Notes: generated by a model from the letters alone, not told the origin. A stretch of DNA of 64,000 bases from Leptospira levettii (GCF_002812085.1 NZ_NPDM01000001.1:558001-622000); one strand, 5' to 3'; numbered from the stretch's first letter, positions 17,022-27,107 are shown. A program made the numbers and translations.

Positions 17022-19214
17022 TTACCGAACTTCAAATAAAGATAAGGATACAACCTTTTGATCTTTGTCTTTGATTTCCAATCGATACTCTCCTTTTTTT
17101 GGCTCCCAGAGATATGGTTCTTTTGCATACGCAAGAAAGACATCGTTTAAATGATAAGAATACGAAACATCGTAGGAACTGATTGTAAAGAGGATTTTTT
17201 GCCGACCATTCGGAATATCAGGATCCAATGCAAAAATACTCCCACTCACAGGTGTCAAAATTCGAAATGATTTTGTTTTCTCAATTTGATGTTCATTAGA
17301 CGAAAAAATTTCAAGATTCAGCTCCATCTCTGACGCATTGGTTTCTTCGATAGGATGTAATTTTGAACTGAGTGATTCATGTAGTAAATCCATCGTTTCT
17401 CGCCAAACAGGTGCTGCACCAGTGATACCAGAAACATCTAACATTGGACTTCCAGTGGGATTTCCAACCCATACTCCTACAGTATAATGTTCTGAATATC
17501 CAATACACCAATTATCTCGCATATCTTGGCTTGTACCGGTTTTTACCGCCGTAAAATAAGAGGTGGATAAAAAATTATCCCACCCAAATCCGAGAGACCT
17601 TGCCTCTCTGTCTGATAAAATTTCAGAAATCATATAACTTACCCTTTCAGAAAAAATTCTTTTTTGGATTCGGTTAGTTGCATCTTTTTTCCATTGGATT
17701 TGAGAATAAATACCTGCATTTGCAAACATTCGATATGCATTGGTAAGTTCTAATAAACTAATGTCTGCTGCACCCAATGCAAGAGATGGACCATAAAACT
17801 CAGGGTATTGTAATCCTTGGATTCCAAGATTTTCTAAAAGGGATACAAATTCATTTACATCTAAAAAAGACAAAGCTCGAATCGCAGGAATATTTAATGA
17901 TGATGCCAAACTTTCCCTGACGGTCACGTTTCCTTTATATGATTTGTCATAATTCAGAGGTCTATAAATACCTTGGTAAACAGGAATTCCTATGGGAGAA
18001 TCAGATAAAATAGAATTGGGGGTGAGTTTTTTTTGTTCGAAATTAAGTGCATACACAAACGGCTTTAAGGTGGATCCTACTTGCCGTTTAGTACGTATTA
18101 AATCCAATTGAGAAACGGAACTTTCTTTCCCAATGTTTGGCACATAAACAATTACATTTCCCGTTTTGTTTTCTAAAACAATTACAGCACCATCTTTTAC
18201 ATTTCTATTTTCTAATGTTTTAATATTCCTTCTCAGGATTTCTTCAATTTTCTTTTGGTAAACAAAGGATAAAGAGGTTTCAATTTTTTGAATTTGCAAT
18301 TGATTGTATTCACCTAGTTCGAACACAGATTTTGCATAAAGAGGGACATGGGAAGGTTGTTGTGGGTAATCTAAATTACGAAACAAACTCTCCCTAACAA
18401 AACGGGAAAGTTCCTCACAATCAGAAGTTTTCCCATCTCGTTCCCACTTAAGAGCACAAACTCGCTTAGATACTTTTTCAATGGGACTTTGTGGAGAACG
18501 AATTAATGCTGCAAGTAAATAGGCTTCATTCGGAGTGATCGATGAAACCGATTTTCGAAACAATCCTTTAGAAGCGGAAGCAATTCCTTTTAGTTCCCCA
18601 CGAAAATAAATCAAATTTAGGTAAGCAGTTACGATTTCTTTTTTGTTCCAAATTGATTCTAATTCTATCACACGATTGATTTGTTTGAGTTTTTGGAAAA
18701 TTGATTTCCTTTGGTTTTTCCTTGGTTGTAACTCTGGATCAAGAAGAGTAACAAGTTGCATTGATATGGTGGATGCCCCACGTATGGTAGAACCTCTTAA
18801 CCCAGCAAAAAGGGAAGATAGGATTGCATTTCCGTCAACTCCACCATGTTCAAAAAATCGTTTATCTTCCGCATGGATGACCGAATCGATTAAAAATTTC
18901 GGGAATTCTTCATACTCTACCCACTCTTCTGATCGAAAATCTTTTCTAATGCGAAGGCGTTGGATGAGTTCATTTTTTCGATCATACAAACTGATGTCAG
19001 ATGGTACGTAACTAGCTTTTACTTCCTGATACGTTGGAAGTGCCGATACAATCGTAGGGAATAAGAAAAATAGGATAACAAAGTATAGTCGTATCTGATT
19101 CTTTTGTTGGGAAAAAAAACTGAAAAATAACTTTATACGTAAGAATAGACCAACACAATCAAAATTTGCCGAGGCCACTTGGTGAAAATATGAGATCAAT
19201 GTTTCCAATTCCAC
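17022..19214 (-). CDS. pbpC: Penicillin-binding protein 1C (bifunctional glycosyltransferase/transpeptidase)
   Basis: This protein polymerises and cross-links peptidoglycan strands in the periplasm. A single N-terminal membrane segment (about 41-58) is followed by the GT51 domain, with catalytic Glu 116 in IHAEDKRFFEHGG and GASTISMQLV. The transpeptidase has the active-site STLK (381-384), SLN (439-441) and KTGTS (558-562). The last 100 residues (about 635-730) form a PBP1C-type C-terminal domain (SGSIFALDPDIPNG). The 730-residue length fits PBP1C. The start may be downstream of 19214, since the first 25 residues look non-membrane and atypical; Met options are few. It sits 21 bases downstream of rsmD. 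Confidence 0.92.
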   Translation of the reverse strand: MELETLISYFHQVASANFDCVGLFLRIKLFFSFFSQQKNQIRLYFVILFFLFPTIVSALPTYQEVKASYVPSDISLYDRKNELIQRLRIRKDFRSEEWVEYEEFPKFLIDSVIHAEDKRFFEHGGVDGNAILSSLFAGLRGSTIRGASTISMQLVTLLDPELQPRKNQRKSIFQKLKQINRVIELESIWNKKEIVTAYLNLIYFRGELKGIASASKGLFRKSVSSITPNEAYLLAALIRSPQSPIEKVSKRVCALKWERDGKTSDCEELSRFVRESLFRNLDYPQQPSHVPLYAKSVFELGEYNQLQIQKIETSLSFVYQKKIEEILRRNIKTLENRNVKDGAVIVLENKTGNVIVYVPNIGKESSVSQLDLIRTKRQVGSTLKPFVYALNFEQKKLTPNSILSDSPIGIPVYQGIYRPLNYDKSYKGNVTVRESLASSLNIPAIRALSFLDVNEFVSLLENLGIQGLQYPEFYGPSLALGAADISLLELTNAYRMFANAGIYSQIQWKKDATNRIQKRIFSERVSYMISEILSDREARSLGFGWDNFLSTSYFTAVKTGTSQDMRDNWCIGYSEHYTVGVWVGNPTGSPMLDVSGITGAAPVWRETMDLLHESLSSKLHPIEETNASEMELNLEIFSSNEHQIEKTKSFRILTPVSGSIFALDPDIPNGRQKILFTISSYDVSYSYHLNDVFLAYAKEPYLWEPKKGEYRLEIKDKDQKVVSLSLFEVR

Positions 19215-19235
19215 CCAACCATTTTCAACAAAAGA

Positions 19236-19850
19236 TTACTCTTCCAAATTTTCCATGGATTCATAACCTGTTTCGATGATGAAATGACTTCCATACTCTC
19301 TGATTTTGTAAGGAACATTGACCCAAATGTTTTTTGTGGATTGGTGTTCAGGAATTTGACAAAGAATCAAAAATGGTTTATTTGTCGAAAGACAAAATTG
19401 GTATAAGTCTTCCAACATTTCTTTCATTCGCTTTGGTGTTTCCGACCAATAGGTGTAAGGTGGATCTAAGTAAAAAATATATGCTGATTCTTCTCCCAAT
19501 TCCCACTTTAATGCATGTTTAGTGGCGTCCTTTCGAAACAATTGGACATTCGCTAGTCCACGAAATAAAGTATGTAAATTTCGAAATCTTGTTTGGTCTA
19601 ATTCATATGTAAGAAGTCGTTTGACAGAAAGGCTATATGCCTCCGCCGAGATTTGCCCACTACCAGCAAAATAATCACAAAATAAAACTGATTCAAAACT
19701 AAGTCCCCAGGATAATAACCGTGAATCCATAAGGGAAAAAATTGCTTTTTTAACGAGGCTATTGGTAAAGTTAAGATGACCTGATACATCAGGTGGTGAT
19801 GGTATTTCTTTTCCTTTCCACTTACCTTGTGAAACACGTAGACCTTTCAT
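19236..19850 (-). CDS. rsmD: RsmD-like RNA methyltransferase (16S rRNA m2G966 family)
   Basis: 204 residues. The N-terminal GLRVSQGKWKGKEIPSPP and VKKAIFSLMDSRLL match the RsmD start (substrate loop and VREALFN-like block). The SAM motif is FCDYFAGSGQISAEAYS, and the catalytic motif is FYLDPPYTYW (DPPY type, N2-guanine methylation). The C-terminus lacks any extra domain. Its ATG directly follows the stop of the preceding gene (TAAATG), which implies coupled translation. Gene symbol by family; the exact target base is not proven here. Confidence 0.85.
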   Translation of the reverse strand: MKGLRVSQGKWKGKEIPSPPDVSGHLNFTNSLVKKAIFSLMDSRLLSWGLSFESVLFCDYFAGSGQISAEAYSLSVKRLLTYELDQTRFRNLHTLFRGLANVQLFRKDATKHALKWELGEESAYIFYLDPPYTYWSETPKRMKEMLEDLYQFCLSTNKPFLILCQIPEHQSTKNIWVNVPYKIREYGSHFIIETGYESMENLEE

Positions 19851-20408
19851 TTATTTTCCAACTGTTTTGATCTCTTCCAATTGGAGCAAAATATGTTTGG
19901 AAGGAGAGTTTGATTCAATTTCTGAAAAGACCTTCTTGGCTTCGGATTCGTTTTTTAAATCCATCAAACCAAGTCCATATAACAAAAGTGCATCATTGTA
20001 TTTGGGACTTTGTTTTCCATTTTTTTGAAAATCCTTTCCCCATTCTATGAGTAAATCAGACTCTCCAAATACCAATGCTCTTTCCATAAACAAATAAACT
20101 GCATTCCAGTAATGTGGCGACAATCTAAAGTTAGGTGAATTTTCCTTACTTAAATTGGATTTGAGTTTTGACCAGTTTTCTTCTGTCGAAACATAGAGAA
20201 AAAAGATCCGCGGATCTTTTTCCGATTCTCGTCCATTTAAGTACTGGAGCGATTGTTTAGATACGAGAGAATAATTTCCTTTTTTGAATTCTGAATACAG
20301 AGTCGAAAATGAAGAAGAGTCGCTCCACAAAATGGACGGAACGACCAAAATACAAAAAAGAGAATGCGTAAAAGTCAATTTAAAGTTCGGTGATATTGGC
20401 TGATCCAC
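19851..20408 (-). CDS. Exported TPR-like protein, function unknown
   Basis: The start is uncertain. GTG 20408 overlaps the end of the zinc-ribbon gene and keeps a Lys before the hydrophobic signal segment (LTFTHSLFCILVVPSILWS). TTG 20378, just after that gene's stop, is the alternative but leaves no positive N-region. The mature part of about 155 residues is helical with repeat-like hairpins (YNDALLLYGLGLMDLKNESEAKKVFSEI resembles a single TPR). No enzyme motif. It is sandwiched between the zinc-ribbon gene and rsmD without gaps, so it belongs to the same transcript. Confidence 0.55.
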   Translation of the reverse strand: MDQPISPNFKLTFTHSLFCILVVPSILWSDSSSFSTLYSEFKKGNYSLVSKQSLQYLNGRESEKDPRIFFLYVSTEENWSKLKSNLSKENSPNFRLSPHYWNAVYLFMERALVFGESDLLIEWGKDFQKNGKQSPKYNDALLLYGLGLMDLKNESEAKKVFSEIESNSPSKHILLQLEEIKTVGK

Positions 20409-20559
20409 ACATTGGGCAGATCAATTCCCATGAATCGAGGTATTCATCCTCACCTTCGGCTTCCCAACGATGGTCACAGTCCTCACAAGCATACGTTACA
20501 ACGTCTTCGTTTAGGCTTTCTGCATCGAATTCGTCATCATCTAAAAAATCATCTTCCAT
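20380..20559 (-). CDS. Small acidic zinc-ribbon protein (59 aa)
   Basis: Reading from ATG 20559 gives a 59-residue protein. It has a very acidic N-terminus (MEDDFLDDDEFDAESLNEDV) and two CxxC knuckles, YACEDCDHRW and LICPMCGSANI, a compact zinc ribbon like those of FmdB/rubredoxin-like small proteins. Length, framing and the four Cys argue that it is real although short. It ends inside the next gene's GTG-start region and appears to head the seven-gene run down to LptG/F. A metal-binding regulatory or RNA/protein-binding role is possible; nothing specific can be claimed. Confidence 0.75.
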   Translation of the reverse strand: MEDDFLDDDEFDAESLNEDVVTYACEDCDHRWEAEGEDEYLDSWELICPMCGSANITEL

Positions 20560-20629
20560 ACCCTTCTCACTAAATCACAAAGAAAAAGCCGTGTCAAGTG
20601 GGGAGGGCAAAAAAAAATGGGAACAAACG

Positions 20630-21646
20630 ATGGCGATTTACTCCCGGTACGAACCACATAGAAAGAAGAAATCAAAGGCACCGCTATTTTTATTGGTTTT
20701 AGCGCTTGGCCTCTCCGCTTTAGGGTTTGCCTATAGAAAAGAAATTTATTTTCTTTTTGCCAAAGACCAAAGTGTCAGAGCAGAAAAAACCAAAGAAAAA
20801 ACAATCGAACTCTGGAAATCAGGGAATCTCAAAGAAAAAGAGATAGAAGACTTCCAGACCATTGCGACCAACTACTCTGAAAAAGACCCAACCGATCCTG
20901 TTGCATTTCATTTGATCGCAAGGAGTTTGTTTTGGAATTTAAATCGATTGGGAATCCAATTTGACCACGACAGTTTGATCTTACATTTAGGATCTCCATT
21001 TCGTGAATTCATAGGAAGTTCCGTTCTCGCCGAATCCACATTAGACTCTATCTTTTGGAACGCAAGGACTGCAGAATCTTATTCCTCCTCTCCCTTTACT
21101 GATTGGGAAAATAACCGCGTATTATTGTTCCTCGGAGAAACTCATCGTGGTGTAAAACGACCTCAAGTTTTAGTAGGAGAATATGGAAACATCGATCGTT
21201 CTAAATTATCTCCCGAACTACAAACTGTTTACATTTGGTTACTAACCTTTAATACGATGTTGGCTGGCGATGCAAATGGTCTCGATCATCTAATCACCAT
21301 CACAAAAGATCCGAATTTTAAATTAGGAATTCAATTTTCTCCTAGAGAAGAAAACTTCTTACGAGGTCTTGGAAAGTATTATAAAAAGGATTATGTGGGA
21401 GCTTTATCTTTACTCAGACAGGCAAAAACCAATAATCCAGATACGATCACCGAAACTTCCATCATCACAGAAGCAACCATCTTCCACTTGCAAAATTTAT
21501 CGCAGAAAGGAATTGATTTGTTGGAAGAGTTTTACCTTGCCACGGGCAAAAAAAATACAGAAATCCCAATCTTAATTTCCCAATTCATCAAAGAAAAACC
21601 AGGCCTGAAAACAAAACTTGATCTAAGTTTGGATAAAAAAGAATGA
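20630..21646 (+). CDS. Single-pass membrane protein with helical repeat-like domain, unknown function
   Basis: I take ATG 20630, giving 338 residues. The longer frame from 20390 is antisense to the zinc-ribbon gene and low-complexity Ser-rich; GTG 20591 is another option. A basic N-terminus (YEPHRKKKSKAP) leads into one TM (about 15-32), giving an N-in topology. The extracytoplasmic part has helix-hairpin pairs reminiscent of TPR (FLRGLGKYYKKDYVGALSLLRQA). The following lipoprotein overlaps by ATGA. It is divergent from the zinc-ribbon gene. No family recognised. Confidence 0.6.
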   Translation: MAIYSRYEPHRKKKSKAPLFLLVLALGLSALGFAYRKEIYFLFAKDQSVRAEKTKEKTIELWKSGNLKEKEIEDFQTIATNYSEKDPTDPVAFHLIARSLFWNLNRLGIQFDHDSLILHLGSPFREFIGSSVLAESTLDSIFWNARTAESYSSSPFTDWENNRVLLFLGETHRGVKRPQVLVGEYGNIDRSKLSPELQTVYIWLLTFNTMLAGDANGLDHLITITKDPNFKLGIQFSPREENFLRGLGKYYKKDYVGALSLLRQAKTNNPDTITETSIITEATIFHLQNLSQKGIDLLEEFYLATGKKNTEIPILISQFIKEKPGLKTKLDLSLDKKE

Positions 21647-22026
21647 GATACAATGCATCCAGCTTACACTTGCTTGTTGTGATTTTAAGTTTCATCACAA
21701 GTATTGGTTGTGGACTTTTTTACAAAGGAGTCCCAAAACCTGGTGAATTTTGTTATGTACTTTCAAAACCACCTGAATGTTTGTTTGTCAATTTTGAAGA
21801 GAAAAAACTCATCTGGGAAAATGTTGAATATTCTTTGGAAGAAAAACTTCGAATGGATTATTTCTTTCATAAAAACGAAGATTTATTTGAACTAACTGTT
21901 GCTACAGTCAATAGAGTCGAAATTAAAAATTTATCTCGTTCTGGTTTTAATCAGTTCTACATGAGAAAAAAAGAAAAATTCACTGATATCCCAAAAGGAA
22001 GTTCTAATGATGAAACAAAACATTGA
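21643..22026 (+). CDS. Small putative lipoprotein
   Basis: 127 residues. The signal peptide ends in SFITSIGC, a spirochete-type lipobox with Cys at about residue 23. Two further Cys residues (EFCYVL, PECLFV) may pair. The rest is short, mixed alpha/beta and charged. It overlaps the upstream membrane-protein gene by four bases, and its last 20 bases overlap the sufE start. Function unknown; it may work with the upstream membrane protein. Confidence 0.6.
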   Translation: MRYNASSLHLLVVILSFITSIGCGLFYKGVPKPGEFCYVLSKPPECLFVNFEEKKLIWENVEYSLEEKLRMDYFFHKNEDLFELTVATVNRVEIKNLSRSGFNQFYMRKKEKFTDIPKGSSNDETKH

Positions 22027-22423
22027 AGAAATCCAAAAAGAAATCATCTCTGAGTTTTCGGAACTGACTGATTGGGAAGAAAAATTCCAATACCTAATCG
22101 AGTTAGGTGAGGAATTACCAAAGTTTCCTGATGAAAAAAGAACAGAAGAATATTTAGTACCGGGATGCCAATCTCGGGTTTGGGTCGCACCAAGACTTAC
22201 TGACGGGAAATTGGAGTTTGATGCAGATAGTGATACAGCACTTACGAAAGGACTCATTGCCATTCTCATACGAGTATTTTCAGGACAAAGTCCAGAAGAT
22301 ATAGCGAAAGCGTCACTTGGATTTATAGAAGAAGTTGGTCTTGCAAAGTTTTTATCGATCTCAAGACGGAATGGCCTTTTTTCTATGGTACAAAAACTAA
22401 AGGGGTATGCAGAAAAAGCATAA
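22007..22423 (+). CDS. sufE: SufE-like cysteine desulfurase sulfur acceptor
   Basis: 138 residues with the SufE active-site loop [12 protein letters not shown]; the acceptor Cys is residue 54 counting from the first Met. The C-terminal helices ([18 protein letters not shown]) and typical length fit. SufE takes persulfide from SufS and activates it for Fe-S cluster assembly. No suf genes are adjacent. Two tandem ATG codons (22007 and 22010) are possible starts. The gene overlaps the upstream lipoprotein by 20 bases, so it may be co-translated. Confidence 0.9.
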   Translation: MMKQNIEEIQKEIISEFSELTDWEEKFQYLIELGEELPKFPDEKRTEEYLVPGCQSRVWVAPRLTDGKLEFDADSDTALTKGLIAILIRVFSGQSPEDIAKASLGFIEEVGLAKFLSISRRNGLFSMVQKLKGYAEKA

Positions 22424-22440
22424 CACTTCACTTTTTTCCT

Positions 22441-22468
22441 TTGCAAACTAGTTTTATCTGCTTAGAAT
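22441..22468 (+). promoter_or_regulatory. Candidate sigma-70-type promoter for the serine hydrolase gene
   Basis: A -35 TTGCAA (22441-22446) and a -10 TAGAAT (22463-22468, five of six to consensus) are separated by 16 bases, about 29 bases before ATG 22497. Inferred from motif match only. Confidence 0.4.
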
Positions 22469-22496
22469 TCTCTTTCGAATGAACGTTAGGACTTCT

Positions 22497-23678
22497 ATGA
22501 AACAAATTCTGATTCTATTCTTTGTTCTTTTTACAATCCAATGTAGTAAAGACCTTTCTCCCTTCGGTGGAGAAGTAAATGTATCTCCACTCCCCAAACG
22601 TATCAAACCTGAATGGCCAAATCCAAACTGGAAAATTGTCACTCCAGAATCAGTCGGTGTTTCTTCCGCAAAACTCAAATTAGTTGAAGAGTATGCATTT
22701 GCACGAACTGGTGATGAAAAAGATAGAAAAGGTAGAAGAACTGATGCAGTTGTCATTCTTCGTAATGGAAAACTCATTTATGAAAAATATGCACGTAATT
22801 TTAAGGAAGACAAACTTCACCTAACTTGGTCAGTTTCTAAAAGTATTTTACAAACAATGTATGGAATTGCAGTCAAAGATGGACTGATCAAATTAGATGA
22901 CCCTGGTTATTATCATTATGAACCACTGAGTAGAGATGAAGCACACAAAAAGATCACCATTCGTCATCTATTGAATATGTCCTCAGGTCTCGCTGCTGAA
23001 GAAGGTTATGAAAGTGGTCCACTCAAATCTTCTGTGATTGCTATGTTGTATACAAGGGGCCGACAAGATATGGGGAATTTTTGTGCCAACCTGCCTCTTC
23101 GCGCAGAACCGGGAACACAAGTATATTACTCAAGTTGTGATACCAATATCCTTTCTGCGATTTTAAAGAAAGTCTATGGCAAAGAAGAATATGATAAACT
23201 TCCTTTTGAAAAAATATTCAAACCACTTGGTATTTCAAATGTAACGTTTGAGAGAGATGCTTCCGGAACATATGTAGGTTCTTCGTATCTTTATATGACA
23301 GCACGGGATCTCGCGAAAATTGGATATCTGTATTTAAACGATGGTGTTTGGAATGGAGAAAGATTTTTACCCGAAGGTTGGTTAACATTCACTAGGACAC
23401 CGTCACCAGGTTATAAAACAACTCCCTATTCTGATGATTTATCGCAGGATAATTACACAGCACATTGGTATGCAAATACAGGAGTTCCTGATCGAGGTAT
23501 CCATGAACCATGGCCAGATGCTCCTAAAGATACCTTCGCCGCTCTTGGTCATTGGGGACAAATGATGTATGTGATTCCGAGTTTAGACCTCGTTGTTGTT
23601 CGGTTTGGTGATGACCGCGAAAAAGCGTTTATCAAAAATGAATTTTTAAAATTGATCAAGGAATCAGTGATTCGGTAA
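22497..23678 (+). CDS. Beta-lactamase-fold serine hydrolase lipoprotein
   Basis: ATG 22497 is preferred over 22479, because TTAGGAC lies just upstream as ribosome site and the signal peptide starts cleanly. The lipobox is VLFTIQC, with Cys at about residue 16. The class C/esterase motifs are SVSK (Ser 112, Lys 115) and YYSSCDTN at the Tyr motif. LGHWGQMMYVIP near the end resembles the HxG-type third motif. Relatives include 6-aminohexanoate-dimer hydrolases, esterases and D-aminopeptidases. The substrate is unknown. A small gene follows by four bases. Confidence 0.85.
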   Translation: MKQILILFFVLFTIQCSKDLSPFGGEVNVSPLPKRIKPEWPNPNWKIVTPESVGVSSAKLKLVEEYAFARTGDEKDRKGRRTDAVVILRNGKLIYEKYARNFKEDKLHLTWSVSKSILQTMYGIAVKDGLIKLDDPGYYHYEPLSRDEAHKKITIRHLLNMSSGLAAEEGYESGPLKSSVIAMLYTRGRQDMGNFCANLPLRAEPGTQVYYSSCDTNILSAILKKVYGKEEYDKLPFEKIFKPLGISNVTFERDASGTYVGSSYLYMTARDLAKIGYLYLNDGVWNGERFLPEGWLTFTRTPSPGYKTTPYSDDLSQDNYTAHWYANTGVPDRGIHEPWPDAPKDTFAALGHWGQMMYVIPSLDLVVVRFGDDREKAFIKNEFLKLIKESVIR

Positions 23679-23682
23679 TCTT

Positions 23683-23994
23683 ATGAAACGTAAAATTTCA
23701 ATTTTCTTAGCTTTATTCTTTTTAATCGTTTTGTTTTGGTCACAATGGAATTGGAAACATCTATCGAGTTTTCCTTCTATCATTTCCAGTTTTTACTCAA
23801 AAGAATACTGTAGTTGTTACTTTGTGATGGAGTTATCAGAAGAACAGTGCCATGATTTCGCAAGGCAGTGGGTTCCCATCAGTGAATTCAAATTAGATAA
23901 AGAAAATCAATCTGTAACTGTAAAAGGTCTGGGTAGAACCAATACGGCAAAATTCCAATCCAAAGAATATGGTTGTACCTTACTGAATGAATAA
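23683..23994 (+). CDS. Small membrane-anchored or exported Cys-containing protein
   Basis: 103 residues: a hydrophobic N-terminus (IFLALFFLIVLFWSQW) acts as TM or uncleaved signal. A small domain follows with YCSCYFVMELSEEQC and a late YGCTLL, so four Cys residues that may pair in the periplasm. It lies four bases after the serine hydrolase stop and probably shares its transcript, possibly as an accessory. It is convergent with the TonB-like gene, three bases apart. Function unknown. Confidence 0.55.
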   Translation: MKRKISIFLALFFLIVLFWSQWNWKHLSSFPSIISSFYSKEYCSCYFVMELSEEQCHDFARQWVPISEFKLDKENQSVTVKGLGRTNTAKFQSKEYGCTLLNE

Positions 23995-23997
23995 CCC

Positions 23998-24942
23998 TTA
24001 TCGGTAATAACGCATTCCAGGGAAAATAAAATTGATGCCAAAGATTAAACCTTTGGCCTTCACTTCTTCTGGGACAGGGCCAAAGTTTTGACCTCGTATC
24101 GAATCCATACAGGCTTGGTCGACAACAACTTGTCCTTGAGAAGAAACCAGACGAACATCCAAAACTTGTCCTTGTTCACTTAACATAAACAATACTTTGG
24201 TTTCTCCTTCCTTAATTCCTTCTCTGGCAACAATTCCCGCCATATCGCGATATGCAAAATTCCCACCACCGGGAGGGGCAAAGGATTCTTCTATCCGCTT
24301 TAACATATTTTTGAAATAATAATAACCTGCTAATTGTTTGGTGGGAATTGTAAGAGCTTTTGCTCCATCCCAACGAAACAAGAAGTCTTGTTGGAAACGA
24401 TAATTAAATGGAATTTTTGTCATTTGACCAGCGTTTGCAACTTGGTTTGGTCGTTCCTCTGAATTGGAATTGGTTTTTGGGTCTGCTTTAAAAATACCAA
24501 ATTCAAACAGTTCATCTTCTTTGGATTCTTCTGATTTGGGTTGGGTTTTACTTGGAGTGGAAGTGGCACTTCCCATAATGAATTCTCGGAATTGTGTTAA
24601 TGTATGGAACCCTTGTTTCTCAGTGATCCCTCCACCACCCGCCGAATCCTTGTTAGACAATGCTTTGTATTCATCTTTTTTATCTGGATTGATGAACTGT
24701 TGCTCCACTAATACTTCGTATATTTTTTCTTGTTCTTTTGGGCTTAGGTTTTCGGCAGTTTGTTCTTCTGCCCACATTTTCCACAACATATTCCTTGTGA
24801 TGAGGTGAGCCAAAAAAAAGGAAGCAAGTAAGATCACAAACGTGAATGCAAAAAAGAGACGTTTTTCCCCTTCTTCTTTTTCGGGTAATCGGAAATCAAA
24901 AGAGAGTGGGGCCATTTTCACGATTTTCTCCCGTATTTCCAA
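23998..24942 (-). CDS. TonB-like energy-transducer protein
   Basis: Layout: a cytoplasmic N-terminus, one TM (about 29-47), a Lys/Glu/Ser-rich periplasmic linker (about 55-190), and a TonB-C-like domain (about 215-310). The C-terminal domain has [20 protein letters not shown] and [19 protein letters not shown], the pattern of TonB C-termini. It could power a TonB-dependent receptor such as that at 55.5 kb; no ExbB/ExbD genes are adjacent. The start at 24942 overlaps ruvB by 47 bases; ATG 24915 (MAPLSFDF) would reduce that to 20 and is equally plausible. Confidence 0.75.
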   Translation of the reverse strand: MEIREKIVKMAPLSFDFRLPEKEEGEKRLFFAFTFVILLASFFLAHLITRNMLWKMWAEEQTAENLSPKEQEKIYEVLVEQQFINPDKKDEYKALSNKDSAGGGGITEKQGFHTLTQFREFIMGSATSTPSKTQPKSEESKEDELFEFGIFKADPKTNSNSEERPNQVANAGQMTKIPFNYRFQQDFLFRWDGAKALTIPTKQLAGYYYFKNMLKRIEESFAPPGGGNFAYRDMAGIVAREGIKEGETKVLFMLSEQGQVLDVRLVSSQGQVVVDQACMDSIRGQNFGPVPEEVKAKGLIFGINFIFPGMRYYR

Positions 24943-25921
24943 TATAAGGAAGTCCTAAATGTTCGTAAGCTTTTTTCGTAGCCACTCGACCTTGCGGAGT
25001 GCGGTCGATGAGACCCACTCGCACGAGAAAGGGTTCATAAGTATCTTCGATGGTTCTTTCTTCTTCCCCTAAGACAACAGCAATTGGTTTGATTCCGACA
25101 GGTCCACCTCCATAACGAGAAATGAGAATGTCGAGGATTTGCCTGTCCACGGCATCAAGTCCCAAATGGTCCACACCCATACGATCAAATGCATAACGAC
25201 AAGTCTTCAAGCTAACGGATGTTTCATTGTTGACTTCTGCAAAATCTCGCACTCGTTTTAAGAGATGGTTCGCAATCCTTGGAGTTTTTCGACTGCGTTT
25301 TCCCACTTCCATCGCCACACCTTCTCCGAGGTTCACTCCGAGTAATTTTGCAGAACGATCGACGATGATTTGCATTTCTTCATCGGTATAAAAATCAAGT
25401 TTGAGGTGGATACCAAACCTTGATTTTAAAGGATCACTGACAAGCCCAGACCTTGTTGTGGCACCCACTAAGGTAAATGGTTGGAGTTGGATTTGTAAGG
25501 CATTGGCAGTGACACCTTCGCCCACAACCAAATCCACAAAAAAGTTCTCCATGGCAGGGTATAAAAGTTCTTCCTGTTTTTTGATAAAACCATGGATTTC
25601 ATCGATGAAAAGGACTTCGTTTGTTTTGAGTAAGGTAAGAAACCGAACCAAATCAGCACCCTTTGAAATGGCAGGAGCCGAGGTGGGTGTGAAGGCAACA
25701 GCCAGTTCATTTGCGATGATATTGGCGAGGGTTGTTTTCCCAAGGCCCGGAGGACCCGAAATGAGAACATGGTCGAGTGGGCTCTTTCGTTTGCGAGCTG
25801 CCTCAACATAAACCGATAGATTGGCCAGAACCTCTTTTTGTCCAATGAACTCAGACAGTTTTGTGGGGCGAAGGTTTGGTTCCTCTTCGCCCGCTTGCAT
25901 CCAATCTTCTCGTAAACTCAC
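24896..25921 (-). CDS. ruvB: Holliday junction branch-migration ATPase RuvB
   Basis: 341 residues. Walker A is GPPGLGKTT (Lys 62), Walker B is LFIDEIHGF, sensor-type motifs lie in [20 protein letters not shown], and the C-terminal winged helix has [16 protein letters not shown]. RuvB forms hexameric rings that drive RuvA-bound junctions. No ruvA or ruvC is adjacent in this window. Its start codon lies one base after the HtrA stop, and its end overlaps the TonB-like gene. Assignment is secure. Confidence 0.97.
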   Translation of the reverse strand: MSLREDWMQAGEEEPNLRPTKLSEFIGQKEVLANLSVYVEAARKRKSPLDHVLISGPPGLGKTTLANIIANELAVAFTPTSAPAISKGADLVRFLTLLKTNEVLFIDEIHGFIKKQEELLYPAMENFFVDLVVGEGVTANALQIQLQPFTLVGATTRSGLVSDPLKSRFGIHLKLDFYTDEEMQIIVDRSAKLLGVNLGEGVAMEVGKRSRKTPRIANHLLKRVRDFAEVNNETSVSLKTCRYAFDRMGVDHLGLDAVDRQILDILISRYGGGPVGIKPIAVVLGEEERTIEDTYEPFLVRVGLIDRTPQGRVATKKAYEHLGLPYIGNTGENRENGPTLF

Positions 25922-25922
25922 C

Positions 25923-27077
25923 TCAATTGGGTTTCTTCTCTGGAGTGATGGAAGTCAAGATTTCATTTTTATTTCGAATGATTTTTAATTCAATTCGTTT
26001 GCCGATCGGCGACGCCAAAACGAAACTCACCAACTCTTCTGGGGAGCGGACTGGTTTTCCATCAAAACTGATGATGACATCATGTAATGTGAGTCCTGCT
26101 TTATCCGCTGGGGATCCCTTTACAATTTGGCGGATGATGGCACCTTTATTGTCTTTTAATTGGAATTGGCGGATGTCTTCATCTCCAATATTGTCAACAC
26201 CTGCTCCAATCCAAGCTCTGGTGACCTTTCCATTGGTTTTGATTTCCTCTGCCACACGTCGCGCTTCATTGATGGGAATCGCAAATCCAATTCCTTCTGA
26301 TCCGCCAGATTGGCTCACAATCATACGATTGATCCCCACAACTTCTCCACGGATATTGAGGAGTGGACCTCCACTATTCCCTTGGTTGATCGCAGCATCC
26401 GTTTGGATGTAGGAAAGTCCAGAAGTATCAAGTCCTCCGCGTTGGATGGCAGATACCACACCCACAGTAAAGGATTGTTCGAGTCCAAGTGGCGCACCTA
26501 TGGCTATCGCCCAGTTCCCCACTTTCACTTTGCTGGAATCGCCAATTAGACTGGGAGTGAGACTTCCTTTTGGTGCACTGATTTTTAAAATCGCAATGTC
26601 AGCTGTAGAATCGGAACCAATCAATTTTGCTTCGAATTCTTTTTTGTTTTTTAACCTAACAGTGAATTTATCCATGTTTTGGATCACATGGTGGTTTGTC
26701 ATAATGTATCCGTCTTCGTTTAACACAATGCCAGAACCAAGGCCTGAAAGTTTTTGTTGGCGTGAACTCCTTCTTGGATCTTGTCTGCCAAAAAAATATT
26801 CAAACGGATGGAGTGGAACATTCACAGTTCCTTCCGTTGCAATGGAAACAACACTCGGAGAAACTCGATCAAACACTTCTTGGAATGCATCTTCTAATGC
26901 AACTGCTTGGGTTTGAGCTGGTGATAATTTTTCTCCACCATCTGCTTTGAGTTGTAACGGGTTCTCGTTTGAATTGCCACACGTTAAGATGGGAGACAAA
27001 AATGTCCCCAGTAATAAAAAGCTAAACGCGATGGCGATATATCGTAAAGGATTCGTTTTTTTCTCAGTCATAGACAA
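25923..27077 (-). CDS. HtrA/DegS-like serine protease with one PDZ domain
   Basis: An envelope protease for misfolded proteins or signalling. The catalytic triad is His 130 (IMTNHHVI), Asp 160 (STADIAIL) and Ser 235 ([11 protein letters not shown]). A single PDZ domain follows (about 290-375). The N-terminus has a hydrophobic segment (about 12-30) ending in SPILTCGNS; Cys 33 could be a lipobox, so it may be a lipoprotein rather than TM-anchored. Met 3 (MTEKKTNP) is an alternative start. The single PDZ resembles DegS more than DegP. An inverted repeat lies at the likely promoter. ruvB follows by one base. Confidence 0.92.
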   Translation of the reverse strand: MSMTEKKTNPLRYIAIAFSFLLLGTFLSPILTCGNSNENPLQLKADGGEKLSPAQTQAVALEDAFQEVFDRVSPSVVSIATEGTVNVPLHPFEYFFGRQDPRRSSRQQKLSGLGSGIVLNEDGYIMTNHHVIQNMDKFTVRLKNKKEFEAKLIGSDSTADIAILKISAPKGSLTPSLIGDSSKVKVGNWAIAIGAPLGLEQSFTVGVVSAIQRGGLDTSGLSYIQTDAAINQGNSGGPLLNIRGEVVGINRMIVSQSGGSEGIGFAIPINEARRVAEEIKTNGKVTRAWIGAGVDNIGDEDIRQFQLKDNKGAIIRQIVKGSPADKAGLTLHDVIISFDGKPVRSPEELVSFVLASPIGKRIELKIIRNKNEILTSITPEKKPN

Positions 27078-27107
27078 TGAACACTCTCTCCTATTCTATC
27101 AGACCCC

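Noticed and set aside
20390..20629. 5' extension of the membrane-protein reading frame at 20630
   Set aside because: It runs antisense to the zinc-ribbon gene, is Ser-rich and low complexity, and the convincing start with a basic N-terminus and TM is ATG 20630.
25861..26412. Long + strand open frame opposite htrA
   Set aside because: It is a shadow of the htrA frame, lacks a ribosome site and has no plausible protein character.
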